This document shows, piece by piece, positions 22,917 to 36,355 of a stretch of DNA of 64,000 nucleotides. Both the position numbers and the translations under genes were made by a program. The DNA is from Owenia fusiformis. Taxonomy: Eukaryota; Annelida; Polychaeta; Sabellida; Oweniidae. Position 1 is the first letter of the stretch. Each line of letters starts with the position of its first letter. The notes under the pieces are model-generated. The model was not told where the DNA came from and searched no databases. It saw nothing but the letters and a program-made list of their open reading frames with translations. The stretch covers positions 37,043,366 through 37,107,365 of the forward strand of contig CAIIXF020000001.1 of NCBI GenBank assembly GCA_903813345.2, in the 5' to 3' direction.

Positions 22917-25900
22917 CTGAAATATAATCATTTTATAAGTTGTATGTTACATTTAGTAAACAGTACATATTGGGCCTCTCTTGTGGTTGATTTGTGAACA
23001 GCATCTTCCATCTTTTTTCAGCTTTTAGGCCTCGCATCCCTTATGTTGAGTTTTTGGTTCTCATACCTTTTGGATCCTTTTACTTTGTACGATAGATATC
23101 TTTTGACAACATAATAAATTGCATGCAATACATAAATGTATTTCATGATATATTTTTGAAATACCATTTCAGAACCTTTATAAATGGTAATGGTTCATAA
23201 AATTGTTTTAGATTTTTAAAATGTGTCATCTATGGTTTTAAACTGGATTTTTGATCATAGATGTCCCTAGTAACAATATAGTGGATTCCTTCTTGTTCTG
23301 GTTCTGAAATTTCACATTTTTTCAAAAGATTTTCAATAAAAAATAAAGCAATACTGGACAATTTGTGAAAAAAACATTGAAAATACTGAAAATACAAGAA
23401 CCTGAATTTTTGTGGTTTTTCATTACTTTACAATAGTCACAATGTTATCATGTAGTCTATTTGCCAAAATGTATTGTACCTTGATACATTCCATGTTGCC
23501 TGTACGTAAGTTCATATCCTTTGTACCCATTTTCTGCTGCTTCATCAGTATGGAACACTATAGTGGCCTTGTTTGTGTCTAGTGTAAGGTCACGGGGTAT
23601 CTCATTTCCACACAATTTTTCTGTCACTGCAGATCCTTCAGCAGTAGTACCTGGAGCAAAAATGATTGCGTACTGTATATAAATGATCATTCATCAGGAA
23701 GATCATTAATTAAATCACATTCCTTGAACTGCAATTTTAAAATCAGAAAACCATGACATTGCATTCAGTGGCTATTATCGGGCATGGGCACTGGCCCAAG
23801 TAGGCCTAGAAAAGTGTCTCTTTTTGAAAATGGGCCTTTGACAAAACAAAAATCCAATTTCTATGTATAAAGTATTCAAAACACTGTTATGTCATGCGTA
23901 ACTTCTTGTATTACGTATTGAATTTGAAAACATGACCATTCAAACAGCCACATATCTCCAAGACCAACCTGAAAGTGCTACATATAGAACACTCATCACA
24001 TCACCCCCCTCTAACCTTCTTCTATTTTCTCTCAATGCCCAGAGTGAGGGTGGATCATATTTGTTTTTAAAGGTTCTAAAGAAAACACAGATCAACCCAC
24101 GGTTCAAGGCTAATTTCATCTTCAGAGCTGTATATTTAACATAAAAAACTGGATGGTAAGTAGATGTCATGATGCGTATTTGCTATTTTTAAGATGATCA
24201 TGTCATCCTTCTACCACATGTTTTATATTTGTTTCCTATGTTTTTTAATTTACTCTGTTGTGGTAAAGTGTAATATATTGGTGTGTTTGGAGGTTTCCTG
24301 ATATGCTTATGAGGTTAAAAATGCCAAAACATGATTCAGGTTCATATGAGGAACAAGAATCACAAAGGGCAGCATTTCAATATTGCTTTATTGTATATAC
24401 TCTGAATCATGGTTTCAGGCCTTATTTGGAAAATCCGATCTTTTCAGAGAAATAGTCAAAATATTGTGGTTAGATACTTTGGACTTGGGTTGGGTACAGT
24501 AAACAACAGAAAAACATGCTAAATGTATAGGAGTCAAAATATTTGTTTTACCTTTTACACTATAAAAATAAATTATGGCTTTATTTGTTTCGGAAAATTA
24601 TATTTTATTTGGGGTAAAAAGATGAGCTCCTCCATAAGAATAATTTTCTTCAATATGGGCAATACAAAACACAAATTGTGAAATGAAGTATTATTCTTAC
24701 CTTCATAAATCTGCAAAAAGTCTACACATTCACCATCTACCTTAGGCTGGATATCAAAAAGGTTGAATGTGATTTCCATTCTATATCCTTCTGGCACAGA
24801 TACTGTTGCTTGACAGTCAATGCTTCCACTGTAATTCATGTCCTTCTGTGAGAAGACATTTGCCTCTTCGAATGCCGGATAATTTTCAACACCACTACAT
24901 CTCGTCAGGTATATGCTGGCTGAAATGTACGGCATAATACGACATGAATGTGAAATCAACTCATGTTAACAGATATATTTTTTGGGGAAGGAATGTATAA
25001 CTTTAATCCTCATTCCTCAAAGAATGTATTGGATGCACCTGGAAAAAGATGGTGCCTGTTCAAATTTTTGACAACTTATCTGCATGCTATGTATCCATAA
25101 AATATATGTAAGATATTGTGTTTTTATACGAGGGATGACCAATAACTAATGTAAATTTCACATAGTTACCATTTATCAGTTAAATACATTTCTGATTATT
25201 TTTATCAAAGATTGAAACACATTCCACATACTGTCAAATCCATTCTATGATGATAGTGGCACCAGGCCTGTCAACTGTCCGGCAATTTGCGTATTTGTCA
25301 CGCATTTGCTGAAGAATTTGAAGTCACGCCAGTTTTTTTTGCGTGACAGAAAATGTCACGCAAATACGCATTTTACCTGGTAATTGTCACGCAAATATGT
25401 TTCTGTAAAATTTTTTTCAAAATATGTTTATGATACGGTAAAAATACGAACGTCGGAAAAAAACGAACGCAATTTGTTCGGATTTGTCACGCGAATCCCG
25501 TATATGTCACGCATGTTCATTGGAAATTTTCGTACCTACCCCCCCCCCCCCCCCCCCCCCCCCCCCCGTTGACGATAACGCGAGCGTAGCGAGCGCGAAA
25601 AATTTGAGGTGATAAAAGTTTAGCAAAGGTGCTCAAACTTTGGCCAAAGGTGTTTAAAAGTTGGCCAAAGGTGTTCAAAATTTGGACAAAAGTGTTCAGA
25701 TTTGGACTTCGGTGTCCAACATTTGTAAGTCACTCATATTAGGTGGTCCCAAGTTGACAGCCCTGTAGTGGCAAGCTTCACTTGCAACATTTCATCAACA
25801 ATTTCAATTTCTTCATGTTTGCACCTTCAGTTGTAATTGTTCTTTAGATGCTTTAGCTTATCCTGATATAGACCCTTGTATTATATTTGTAATTGTAATA

Positions 25901-26116
25901 AAAAACAATCACCTTAAACAAAATCAAATCCAGACCCTTTTAAACTATATTTCAAATAAAACAAAATGTAAAATTAATTTAATTAAGATAATAGAGGAAA
26001 ACACAATTTTAAGAAATCAGTATATTTAATTACTAACCTATTGCATTGGTTTGAGTGATCCCTAGCACAAGCATCAGTAATCCTAGCACAAAGAGCTGTT
26101 GCAGTATCTGCTTCAT
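22573..26116 (-). CDS. Secreted or GPI-anchored CUB plus Ly6/uPAR domain protein, 270 aa
   Basis: Four exons, read on the minus strand: 26116-26038, 24919-24701, 23650-23480, 22916-22573. All introns are GT-AG, phases agree, and the total is 813 nt with stop at 22575-22573. The start is the ATG of a clear signal peptide (MKQILQQLFVLGLLMLVLGI, cleavage near residue 25). Residues 34-150 form a CUB domain with its four cysteines (34, 62, 91, 113) and the VDFLQIYEG and GYKGYELTY strands. Residues 162-238 form a three-finger Ly6/uPAR domain with ten cysteines (162, 165, 174, 186, 193, 213, 221, 227, 232, 237) ending in the signature Cys-Asn. The tail SSIVLLLFTVLMYFA looks like a GPI-attachment signal. 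N-glycosylation sequons are at 55, 176, 238 and 254. The protein would sit on the outer cell surface; ligand and function are unknown. Nothing resembles a transmembrane kinase or protease. Confidence 0.88.
23480..23650 (-). CDS. CUB-Ly6 gene exon 3 (second half of CUB)
   Basis: Residues 100-157: AVTEKLCGNEIPRDLTLDTN, ATIVFHTDEAAENGYKGYEL, TYRQHG. Acceptor TTTGCTCCAG, donor CAAG|GTACAA. Confidence 0.87.
24701..24919 (-). CDS. CUB-Ly6 gene exon 2 (first half of CUB)
   Basis: Residues 27-100: TRCSGVENYPAFEEANVFSQ, SIDCQATVSVPEGYRMEITF, ECVDFLQIYEG. Acceptor ACATTTCAG, donor GAAG|GTAAGA. Confidence 0.87.
25262..25765. mobile_element. Non-autonomous hAT-like element in CUB-Ly6 intron 1
   Basis: About 504 bp with ends CAGGCCTGTCAACT and AGTTGACAGCCCTG, flanked by the 8-bp duplication TAGTGGCA (25254-25261 and 25766-25773). 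It has repeated TGTCACGCAAAT motifs and a run of nearly 30 C (about 25540-25567). No transposase. Confidence 0.8.
26038..26116 (-). CDS. CUB-Ly6 gene exon 1 (signal peptide)
   Basis: Residues 1-26: MKQILQQLFVLGLLMLVLGI then TQTNAI. Donor ATAG|GTTAGT. A TATAAA on the minus strand at 26328-26323 lies about 210 bp upstream and could be the promoter, which is uncertain. Confidence 0.8.
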
Positions 26117-29100
26117 CCTGGTAATAACACTAAATTGACCCTATTGATGTGTAGTCCCCTATAGAATCTATGCACTGAATCCCCTTGTTCAGTTCCTGGT
26201 CTGATGCTGCTTGTATTGTCTCTACTTAGCTCTTTCTTTTATTGTCTTCTATGTGATCCAGATTTGCCAGTATTGTATTTCTGTTTATTGCGTTATAATG
26301 TATTCTGGATTTGATGAGTCAGTTTATAAGGTCCTCTGTCTTTATGAGTTCTAGTCTAGTTCACAATGACCCCAAATTGTAATCACTTTGCAGAGGTGTA
26401 TACTGAAAATATAATATATCAAACTCTATTACTATTAAATTACAGTGAAGGATTTGAGACTGATGATTTTAGTGTCACCACAAGAAGCTGTGACATATAG
26501 TCTCTATCTTTTGTGGAGGGTGTTCAGCATTCTGTGGTCGGAGTTCAGTGTTCAGCATCTGTAACAAATGGCAGGTAGTGATAGTTTGCATGTTAATGCC
26601 TTATTCAAGTATACATTCAAAATTCCACGGGTGCTAATTAGGGACAGGGTCAATATGTCTATGTCCAAAAGTTCATAAATTAAAGTGTGATTTAATAAAA
26701 TGACTCCCTCCCAAAAATGTAACTTTAATTGATACTTTTTTGAATTCATTCAGTTCTTTCCTTTTAATAAAGAATGCGAGGAACACAATGTACTTTTACC
26801 CCCACCCGAATGCATAATAACTATTTATGTTTGTGAGCATATATCTATATATTGTGTATTTGACTTTGTTCAAGAGAATACTACTACATGTGAATAAAAT
26901 TAACTTTTAACTTTCTTAATCCTTCCATGTATTTCTGGCCTATGGTGAATTCCTTCCAGTCATATGAAATACCTTGATGGTTCAAAATGTGTTAACCTAT
27001 CATCCTTTCAATTAAAAATGAATATAATATTAAAATGTCAACTCATCTTGTTTATTTATCTTTTATGTACCTGAAGTCCAAATGAAAAGTGAAGTAAGTG
27101 AATGAGCTACTAACTACCTGACTATATAGCCTCTTTAGTAACACATTTATGCAGGTTTTAATTTTTACATCGAACAACCCATATATAAACTTCCTTACTT
27201 TATTATTAAAAGTATATCTAATTATTTTACACTTTAACTTGTGCGCTATCTGATATCAGCGATTTAAGATTGATATTGGACAATTTTGGAATGTCAGATT
27301 GACATAGCTCACCGGATATCCAATATATGACTGCGATGATGCAGATACCCTTCACAAGACTCTACCTCCATCTATACTCTTCAAATGAAATTTTATACAT
27401 TGTGATGGTCTGTACCAAATCAGAGTATGTTTTATTTTCTACCTATAAGTAGCCAATATTTCTAGCTAACTCTCCTATTAAAAGAAAGATCCATTTGAGC
27501 TTATTGGGATCTTGTCAGCATCAAACTTGTAAAATGTGTAAATATTAAAGGAGGAGTGTGGTTGGCTAATAGAGATCCAGGATAATGAGTCATTAAAGCT
27601 GTGGTTCTGTTCTGTCAATTCTGCCTACTCAGAAGCAAAAACCAATTCCTCCTCTTCTTCAATTATAATCCCAATATTGTACATTTTTATGATAAAACTC
27701 ATCTTTATTGAATTTCCCACTCCTGATAATTATTTGGAATTAATCCCAGACATCCAAGCTTAATTGGTGATACTCTATTGAATTATGAGTGATTATGCCC
27801 TATTGCAGAAGCTAATTGAATCTTGATGTCTATAACAATAGGAGAAGTGTCTGTAACCCATCTGTATCAGTAATAAACCAACTGCCCATAATAGTAAGGG
27901 GAAACTAGATCAGAGTAGTTTATTCATCATGTATATATCCATCTGGAGATTTTGTATACTTTTGAACAGGAAATTATATTTGCAGTACCATTGCATCTTC
28001 TTTGTAACAACAGACAAGGTCTCTCATATGATTGAAAACGAAGAAATTAATTTGGAACACTTTAATGGTATGCTGTAGAAATAAAACTAGTTTTGCCTAA
28101 AGCACCAGTGGACATTTGTTCTTGGTCCCAGATCTGTTCTCTCTCATTGACATACATGTTTATAAAACTTTGAAATGTGAACACCTGCTAATCTAAACAC
28201 TTATAGCTGGTTCTAGAGGCATTCGGATTAGACATGTTTTCTGTACTTACCCATGGATAATCCTTTGGGTGACTCCGTTAACCCCAGACTCAAATAATCA
28301 AAATACAAATATGTCTCTCATTGAATAAAATATCTCAAATGAGTCTTTGTAGCTTTCACCTGTTTTTTGACACGAAGAACTTTGAATTTTTTTCTTAAGA
28401 TTTTAAACAAATACTACTATTTTATAAACTGTATCTTGCATGCTCATACCTGTACTAACCACAGAGCATTTGGCTTTTTATGAGTGTAGAAAATAAATTT
28501 TGCTACATTTTAAGAACCTAAATATTCCTTTGTGTGGGTCTTTATTCATTGGAACAAATTTTTAAGATCAATACATTTAATTGTGCTAATGGCAGTTCAA
28601 TTTTAGCCTTCGAATCTGTTATGATTTCAAGTGACCTTTGATACCTCACTTGATACAAAACTTCATATTTTGTGTCCTCACAGGTGTTCTCATACAGAAG
28701 TGGAGAGTAGGTGTTTATTGAAAAGGCTCCTCAAAATCACTTATAAGTTTTTAACATGATATATGCCAACATTGTATTAAAGTAAATTGTGCATCTATGG
28801 TTGAACTATGATCTGTTTATCTTTAAAACATTAAAATTAATTTGATCAACATAAATCATAAAATATAGTTTATAGATATTGGGATATGATTTATTTACGG
28901 GGTTTATATTGTGTAGGCACGGCTTGGTTTTTATTTGGGTATAAATGTACCTAAACAGGGCTGTATCCAAAGCTTAAAGTGGCAACAAAGAAAAAAGAGG
29001 TATTTTGAAAAAATCTTTTTTAAAGCATGCCAGTGTTTTCGTTCAAATCAAAAATTATCAGCTGAAAGAAATAATTGAAACATCTAGTCAGAGGCCAAAT

Positions 29101-31540
29101 TGAAGAGTTAAATGTCTCATTGAAGAGTTAAATGTCAAAATTTGAATTGATACACTATAGGAAAATTAAAGGATTATCATGAAATAAAGAAAATTAAGTG
29201 TTTAAAAAAGGTATGACATGGAAATTTAAGTTGCAAGAATTGTTTTTTTTTGAAAATTACTTTTTACTTGTCTGAAGTCTTTATTGCACCTTTAAATCGA
29301 AGTACATTTTACTTTGTTTTACATTTATAATCAGATATTTTAGCATATTTGCAGGACGAAGACGAAATGATTTCTCAATCAAGTGACATGACATCTTGGA
29401 AAGTACCATTCAGCAATAATTACTACTTCTAAACATAACCATTGTTCATCATGAACCCAAATACAGGTTTTCATTTAAAGATGTAAGTGCTATTTAGTGT
29501 ACCAATGTACAGTACATGAACTAACATGAATTTTGCATGAGTTTCACATAATTCTATTCCACAAACAAATCTGTACACATGTTTGTTTGGAGTAAGCATA
29601 GAAAATACATCTGTATAATTTAAAAAACATTTCTGTATTGAAGAATGATTCAAAGTTCAATTTGAGAAAATGAAAACAAGATAAGTGAATACTTACCAGT
29701 TGTTGTACTGTTTCAACATTTAAAGGGATCGAGTCAAACAATATTTTGTTCTCAAAAGTAACTTAACAAGGGGTTTGATCTTCTTTACTAAACCTATTGT
29801 GATTAAATTGACATGTCACATATCTTACTATCAAATATTTAACTAGCTTTGTCAATTTCCCTAGATGCAGAAAACACTGATATTTGGATACAACCCCTTG
29901 AGTTATTATTGTAACCTTAAACTTGCGTCTTTACTTCCTTCTTAATGTATCAAGTCTAATATATGCCTTTTAGACATTTTATAAGTTTTTATAAATTGTA
30001 TCATCTCTTGTTTCAACTGAGCAACATTTTTATATTGAAATTACTTCAGAACATTTATATTCAATAATATGCCATATTCCCAATTTTTTAATTGAAAATG
30101 AATTTAAGTTGTAAGTTTATTTATCACAATCGTGTGAATTTGTTCATGAAAAATCCTGTTTTCATCTACAAGCAAAGAGCATAGAAGTGTAGACAGGTCA
30201 CGTCACTCTGCTTCTTTAGAATCCCGGGTTTAGAATAAAGTTGATCAGACTAAGAATTCAAAATATTATTTTACCCTTTGGGTTGACTGCATCTTTCTTA
30301 GTAGCCATAAATATTGATGATGTTCTATTTATGTGTGTCAAATATACCACAATAATTGCCCCAATGTTAATGACCTACCTATTTATAATGGTTACCCTGG
30401 TTACCTGTATTTCCATCAGATATTTACTCTGACTGAATCTCGAAAATATTTAATATTAATCAAAAACAAATGTATTATAAATTTCAGAATGTTAATGCTA
30501 TGTTATAAATGCAAACAGAATACCTGAAGAGCACCTGCTAGTACCAGAAACACAAATTAGAATGGTGACTGTTAGTCCAATCAACTTACAACAAAGGATG
30601 TCTTCTATTTTCAATACACAACACTGCACCTGGTTCTTCTTAAAAACACTTACAAGAAAATGAATTGCCATTACACAAGATGGACATCGTGCAGAATTGC
30701 ATTAAAAAGACAGAATACATTTTTCATAAGCAATGAGCAATGTGTGAAAGATTTGAGATAGCTGATCCAATAAGGAAGTTAATGAAGATCTAAGTTGCAT
30801 ATGTCCAAATTCAATAAATATCATTGCCAAGGACGAAAGCAATGCCCAAATATCGTTTCTGCTGCTATAGCTGCACACTATTTGCATGCTAATATATAGC
30901 TTCCTCACAGAGTTTTATCACCCACAGTTCTGATTGGGACGGGAAACTATGGAGGAGTGTTAGCCTCACGATAGAGTTGGACAAGATACCACAAATTATC
31001 AGGTTCCTTGACCACTTTTTATACGTGCACACTTTCAGGGTGGACGTGGCACATCGACAAACCACAATCTGCTTCTACAGTTTCAAGTTAAAGGTTTCGG
31101 TTCCATTCACCGTGACCATCAAGTATGACAACTTCCCCCGGTAACTTCCCCACATGGCTAAATGACAATATGCTGATTTGCCATCCATCCTGAACTTCCA
31201 AGAAGATATACACACATTTTGGAATTGTACTTTCCTAATTTCCCCCGTTTAATAGTGATAGAGCTGGTTAATACAATCAAGAGATTTATCATGTCCCCGT
31301 GGATTAGCCCCCTGTCATGATGATCCTTTTTAAGTACTAAATGATAACGATGCAGTACACTTGTAAATTGAATACAGTCGTCATCATACAGATTATTATG
31401 TGATTATGTATGATTATATGAAACTTGTATTGAGAACTTAGTCATTTGAAACAATAGAAGCAATTACTCTTGTAATTATTTCCATATTAATTGTACACTG
31501 TGTGGATTTTTGAGAGGCGTTGCAGCAGCAACATCTAATT

Positions 31541-31970
31541 CACTGTTCCGCAACTATATACTTTGACGGAACGTCAATGTAACAAAATGGATGAACTTCT
31601 AGGATACGACAAGTTGCAGATTATAATTTGGCACAAAGCTAGAAAATATAGTTTAATTTTAATAAGTTTCTTCGAATTGGAATTTGTTTTGTAAATGAAG
31701 TTGCAATTCATATATTTAGCCCCTCGCTTTTCTTACATTGACGAAAGTCCGTTAAAACCAATGGTCTAAATGCATGAAGTTAGTACAGCTAAATACAAAT
31801 CAAATTCCGAACCGAGAGCATTTCTAAAAGCTAGACTATATTGTCTAACTTTGTGCCAAATGATAATCCGCAACATGACTTATATGTAAGTTTAAAACAA
31901 AAAACTCGCATTCAGTTCATCCATTTTGTTACAGTGACGTTCCGTCAAAGTAACTAGTTGTGGAACAGTG
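31541..31970. mobile_element. 430-bp foldback DNA transposon with 5-bp TAATT duplication
   Basis: Long inverted arms start CACTGTTCCGCAACTATATA and end in the complement of CACTGTTCCACAACTAGTTA, sharing ACTTTGACGGAACGTCA and TAACAAAATGGATGAACT. Flanked on both sides by TAATT (31536-31540 and 31971-31975). No coding capacity. Confidence 0.85.
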
Positions 31971-32754
31971 TAATTAGCCAGACTTTCCTCTCTCCTCTTA
32001 CACGTAGTATATCTGCTGATCTATTTAAAGAAACTGTTTGTATTCTCTAAAATCACCAAAACGGAATAAACATATGTTATTGTCGGAGTCTGACTTACTA
32101 CAAAAACTAGAATGAGATATGGATGTTTTCACAGAATAAGTATTTTCTTCTCGTTGACTTTATACACACCTACCCCCGATGAGAAAAACATTTAAGATAT
32201 GAATGTCACATGGATCCTTCAATTCCTCTTCAAAAAGTCGTATGTGATGATGATCTAAATGTGCTTCATAAAAGTGTGAAAAGTCATATCCTCCAAAAAT
32301 CTGAAAATATCACGGACCCCTCGGTCCCTTTACAAAACTAAAACTAAATTGTGGCTCACCAACCGTAAATCAATCTGGGGAACAGATGATGTAACATTAA
32401 GCCTACAATGCAATTCGCAAGTCATTTTACATGCATTTATTTCAAAATCTGATACTGATGAGATCGTAATTTGAAGACTCATGGCATGAGCTGGGACTAT
32501 GTCTGGCAAACTATTGAAACATTAGATATCCCGTTGAGACCAGGGAATGACATGAATGACGTTTACTGACGTTTGTGGATCTGGAATTGAGGGGTGGGAG
32601 GGGGATGCATATTTCAAGTCTGAAAAAAGGTTGGGCCCCAAACCAAAAATGGCCCAAATTAAGTTATACGTTAAGGCTCATTTCTTGGAAATTTGGCCTA
32701 AAATTCACAGTCAGTATGCAGTTGTAATTTGGGGCAAGCCCAAATCATGATCTA

Positions 32755-33390
32755 CAGGGTGTCCCGAAAGTATGCCCCCCCCCCTAGGCAGACATATTCC
32801 AGTCGCCTCATAGTATGTGCCATATATCATTTTAAAGATAATCCAAAGTTACATTGATTTGCCAAGTATCATGGTTTAACTCCCAAATGGGAAAAAGTTA
32901 CAGGCATTTCGAAAGTTGGTGTTTTGTCAAAATAAAGTTCAATTTTACACCACATTACTAGTCAATGTGACCCCCCTTGGCCATGTTAACAGCAGCAATT
33001 ATTTTCAGATATGACCTTAAAAGCCCTTCAAATAGGGGTGCGGAATCTTATAACCCTCTTGACACCTGTTGAGGGACTTTAGAAGAGTTTCCTTAGAGTT
33101 TCTACCCTCACCGTTCTCTTTTTCCAACTCAATATCCATCCGACCCAAAAAGAATTGCTGCTGTTAAGATGGCCCGGGAGGACATATTGACTAGTGATTT
33201 GGTGTAAAATTGAACTTAATTTTGACCAAACACTAAACTTTGAAATGCCTTTCACATTTGAGAGTTGAACCATGATACTTGGCGAATCAATGTAATTTTG
33301 GATAAGCTTTAAATTGATATATGACACATACTATGACGACACTGGTATATGTCTGCCTAGGGGGGGGGGGCATACTTTCGGGACACCCTG
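32755..33390. mobile_element. 636-bp Tc1/mariner-type foldback element
   Basis: Ends CAGGGTGTCCCGAAAGTATG, inserted at TA (32753-32754 and 33391-33392). The arms pair for about 270 bp each with few differences, so nearly the whole element is a palindrome. An outer inverted repeat TTTGGGGCAAGCCCAAATCA (32728 onward; mate at 33405-33427) frames it, so it may have jumped into or arisen inside a larger foldback. Confidence 0.82.
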
Positions 33391-36099
33391 TATACCAGAT
33401 GGTATCATGATTTGGGCTTGCCCCAAATCAAAATGCCCACTAATTCCCCTTCCCTCCGCTCCCCCCTTAATCCGCCAGGGGATAAGGTCAGAGAAAGTAC
33501 TATGATACTAGAAACATGCAATATGAATAACCAACAATCCAAAAACATGTGAAAAATCTTTTTAATTATGATAAATATACAATTACAGAAAGAAGTTTAT
33601 TCCCGAATACGATTTGTCTCTTCAAAAGGGTCAATAAGACCTTTTTGATGATTAACCCAGCAGCCAAAGTAATATCGTGATCACATGTCATAAGCATAAA
33701 ACACACCTCTGGATCTTTCCGTTGGAAATTGTCCAAAACTGCAGTCCTAACATTAGGACTAAGTTTCTGCCCCCCCTCCCCAAACCATATGTTGTAAACA
33801 CAGAACTTAACTGTCAATCAACCTGCTCCGATGTTATTACAATGTATTACCTCAATATTTTCATCATATTTGGGGATTGGGTGAGGGAATTGGACAGTGA
33901 TTTGATACAAGCCTTTAAATACATAATTTACTTATCTCATAACTCATTGACTAATTTCTCATTGTTTGTATTTCAAGAAATAAGTCTTGTTCACAGACTC
34001 CATTTTTATTTTCTTATTCCTCGTGCTGAAGTAATAAAAATGAAGAATGTGCCAGAACTCCAGGTTGTTAGAAAATATAAAAACAGACCTGAAACTATGC
34101 ATGCGAATGCCAATCTCATGTAAAGGTAAATTCAAATAACATTGCGCCGGTTGATATGCATTAATAAAATCCTATTTACTAAAATGAATAATAAACCAAA
34201 AAATTATGAACCAGAAATAAACAATAAACCATAATTTACTCCATAAACAACGTACTCGATTCTAAAACTATTTTTGAGAACAACTTACAACCAAATGATA
34301 TTAGACAAAGTGATCAGCTTTTTGTTACATGTACATTCATGTTTCAATCAATGAACATAAAAGAAGGTAAAAACGTTTCGCATCGGTACTAAAAACATTG
34401 AATATTTCTTTTATAATTACAATTTCTAACTCATATCAGTACAATGTCTTACTATCTCACTCGCTTGAACATTAACATTTAAAATTAGATTTAATTTTGA
34501 TTTCAACACCGTTAGTTGGCTGACTTACCCTTTCGTTTCTGCGACTCCAACCCTCTATTAGTTTATCACTGTTTATGCTCTGTGTATTCTTAGAGATCTC
34601 GGTCCATATGTTCTCTCGCTCCGCAGGATGTTCTTATTTAAATAGATCACAATAAATGCATTTCCCTCATGATGTGGTTACAGATTTTAATGTTCTGTAG
34701 CGAAGCCAGACCAGACTACTACTACTGTCATAGATGATGTAGGAATATTGACGCAAAGACTTTACCAGCTACCAGGGAAATGACAAACACATGCATGCAG
34801 ATGATGTTACAGCCATTACAATGCGACCCCATTTAGCAACAAAACATCACGTGACGTTTAGGACGACATGTGTTTGTATACATACATTGTGTTCTAAAAG
34901 CCCCTTTCTTTATAGTAGCCCCCATACACTTCCATGTCTAATTACATTTTCATCTGGCAAATTGATATAAAAATGGGCCTTATTATGTTTTTAGAACCAG
35001 GACCTGTTCATGACTGTATGTTCGCAGTATGAACTAATTGGTGGTTCAGTCATCGCATAGTCGTTACTGTCACGTTTCACCAATTAATGAGTTTCTAGAT
35101 AAAGTACTATAAGGTCACTAGATGGCAGTAGTGATTCAGTTTTTATGTACTTTTTATAGAAATATAAATACATTTCTGTTGGGCTAAATGATTTTTACTT
35201 AGGCCCAAAACAAATCACATATACTATAGCAAACATGTATAAGTATATAATTTATAAACTAGTATCCACGTATTCTAACTTTTCATTTTTTAAAAAGGAA
35301 GATCATAGATACAAATGAAAATGTAAATTAAGTTTGCAGTGTTATTGTAATGTTCGTGTCCTTAGATTTTTAATCATTTGCTTTTGGTGTTTAAGTAATA
35401 TAGTACTATGCATTGATGTTTTGACCCGATGCGACCAATGTTCCAAATACATAGTATGTAGCTTATCATATATTTACTGGTTCTCTACTATTTCATGTTG
35501 TTGTGACACAAACCGGCATCTGATATCCTAATTATTTTCATGTGCTCATAATGCATTGGCATGATTCACGTGATTCTTGCAGTAAATATGATTTAGTTGA
35601 TTTAAAAGCGTTGGTTTTATCTGAGACTATCATAAAATTGTTATTGAGGTCATATCCAAACCCTGTGAAAACTAACAGTTGGAAAATGCACATTGTTCAA
35701 ATACTTGAAAGAACGTTTCATTAATCTATCTTAATTATGTTCGAAATCTTTAAATTACCACCATGCTCCTAATTATGGCTGTGCTTCCTTTTTGCAGGTG
35801 CTCGTCACACTTAGTGCCTTTATATCACATAAGTATATATAATATTATTTTTAGCAATCACCAAAGCTGTTTTTCAGATGAATCAGGATCAATGATTTTT
35901 CAAGATTACTTTTAGCTATTCTTAATTTCTCAACTACCTTATATCATGTACCATTTCATATCATATCGTATCATTTCATATCGTATCGTATCGTCATTGT
36001 TTTTAAGTATTTAAAAGATAAAAATCTTCAAAATATCCGATATATTTATTTTTATGGGTGCAGTTCATATTTATAGGTTTCAGGCCACAGTAAGATATT

Positions 36100-36355
36100 A
36101 GGGAGGTTAAGCTACACATGTACACGTTTTTAAAACACAGTACATAAACGTGCATACTCATGGTCCTTGGATTAGTTCTCCCATTTATACTGTTTACTTG
36201 GCCGCGATTGAGTATAAATATAGGCCTACATACGGAAAATATAATAATTAGGTCCCTGGAAAAGTGAATTGAGAACGGGACAGTAATCCCAGCAGCTCGA
36301 AATATTACACCCTCTCACATATAGGTTCTCTTAAAACGTGTAGCTTAACCTCCCT
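36100..36355. mobile_element. Foldback element with AGGGAGGTTAAGC ends
   Basis: Inverted ends AGGGAGGTTAAGCTACAC and AACGTGTAGCTTAACCTCCC. A diverged copy of the interior follows at about 36,370-36,595, sharing GGGACAGTAATCC, CAGGTTCTCTT and ACGTGTA motifs. No convincing target duplication. Confidence 0.6.

Noticed and set aside
33677-34123. 148-codon plus-strand open frame, overlapped by an 83-codon minus-strand frame
   Set aside because: Neither strand shows a recognisable domain or promoter, and the region is surrounded by transposons.
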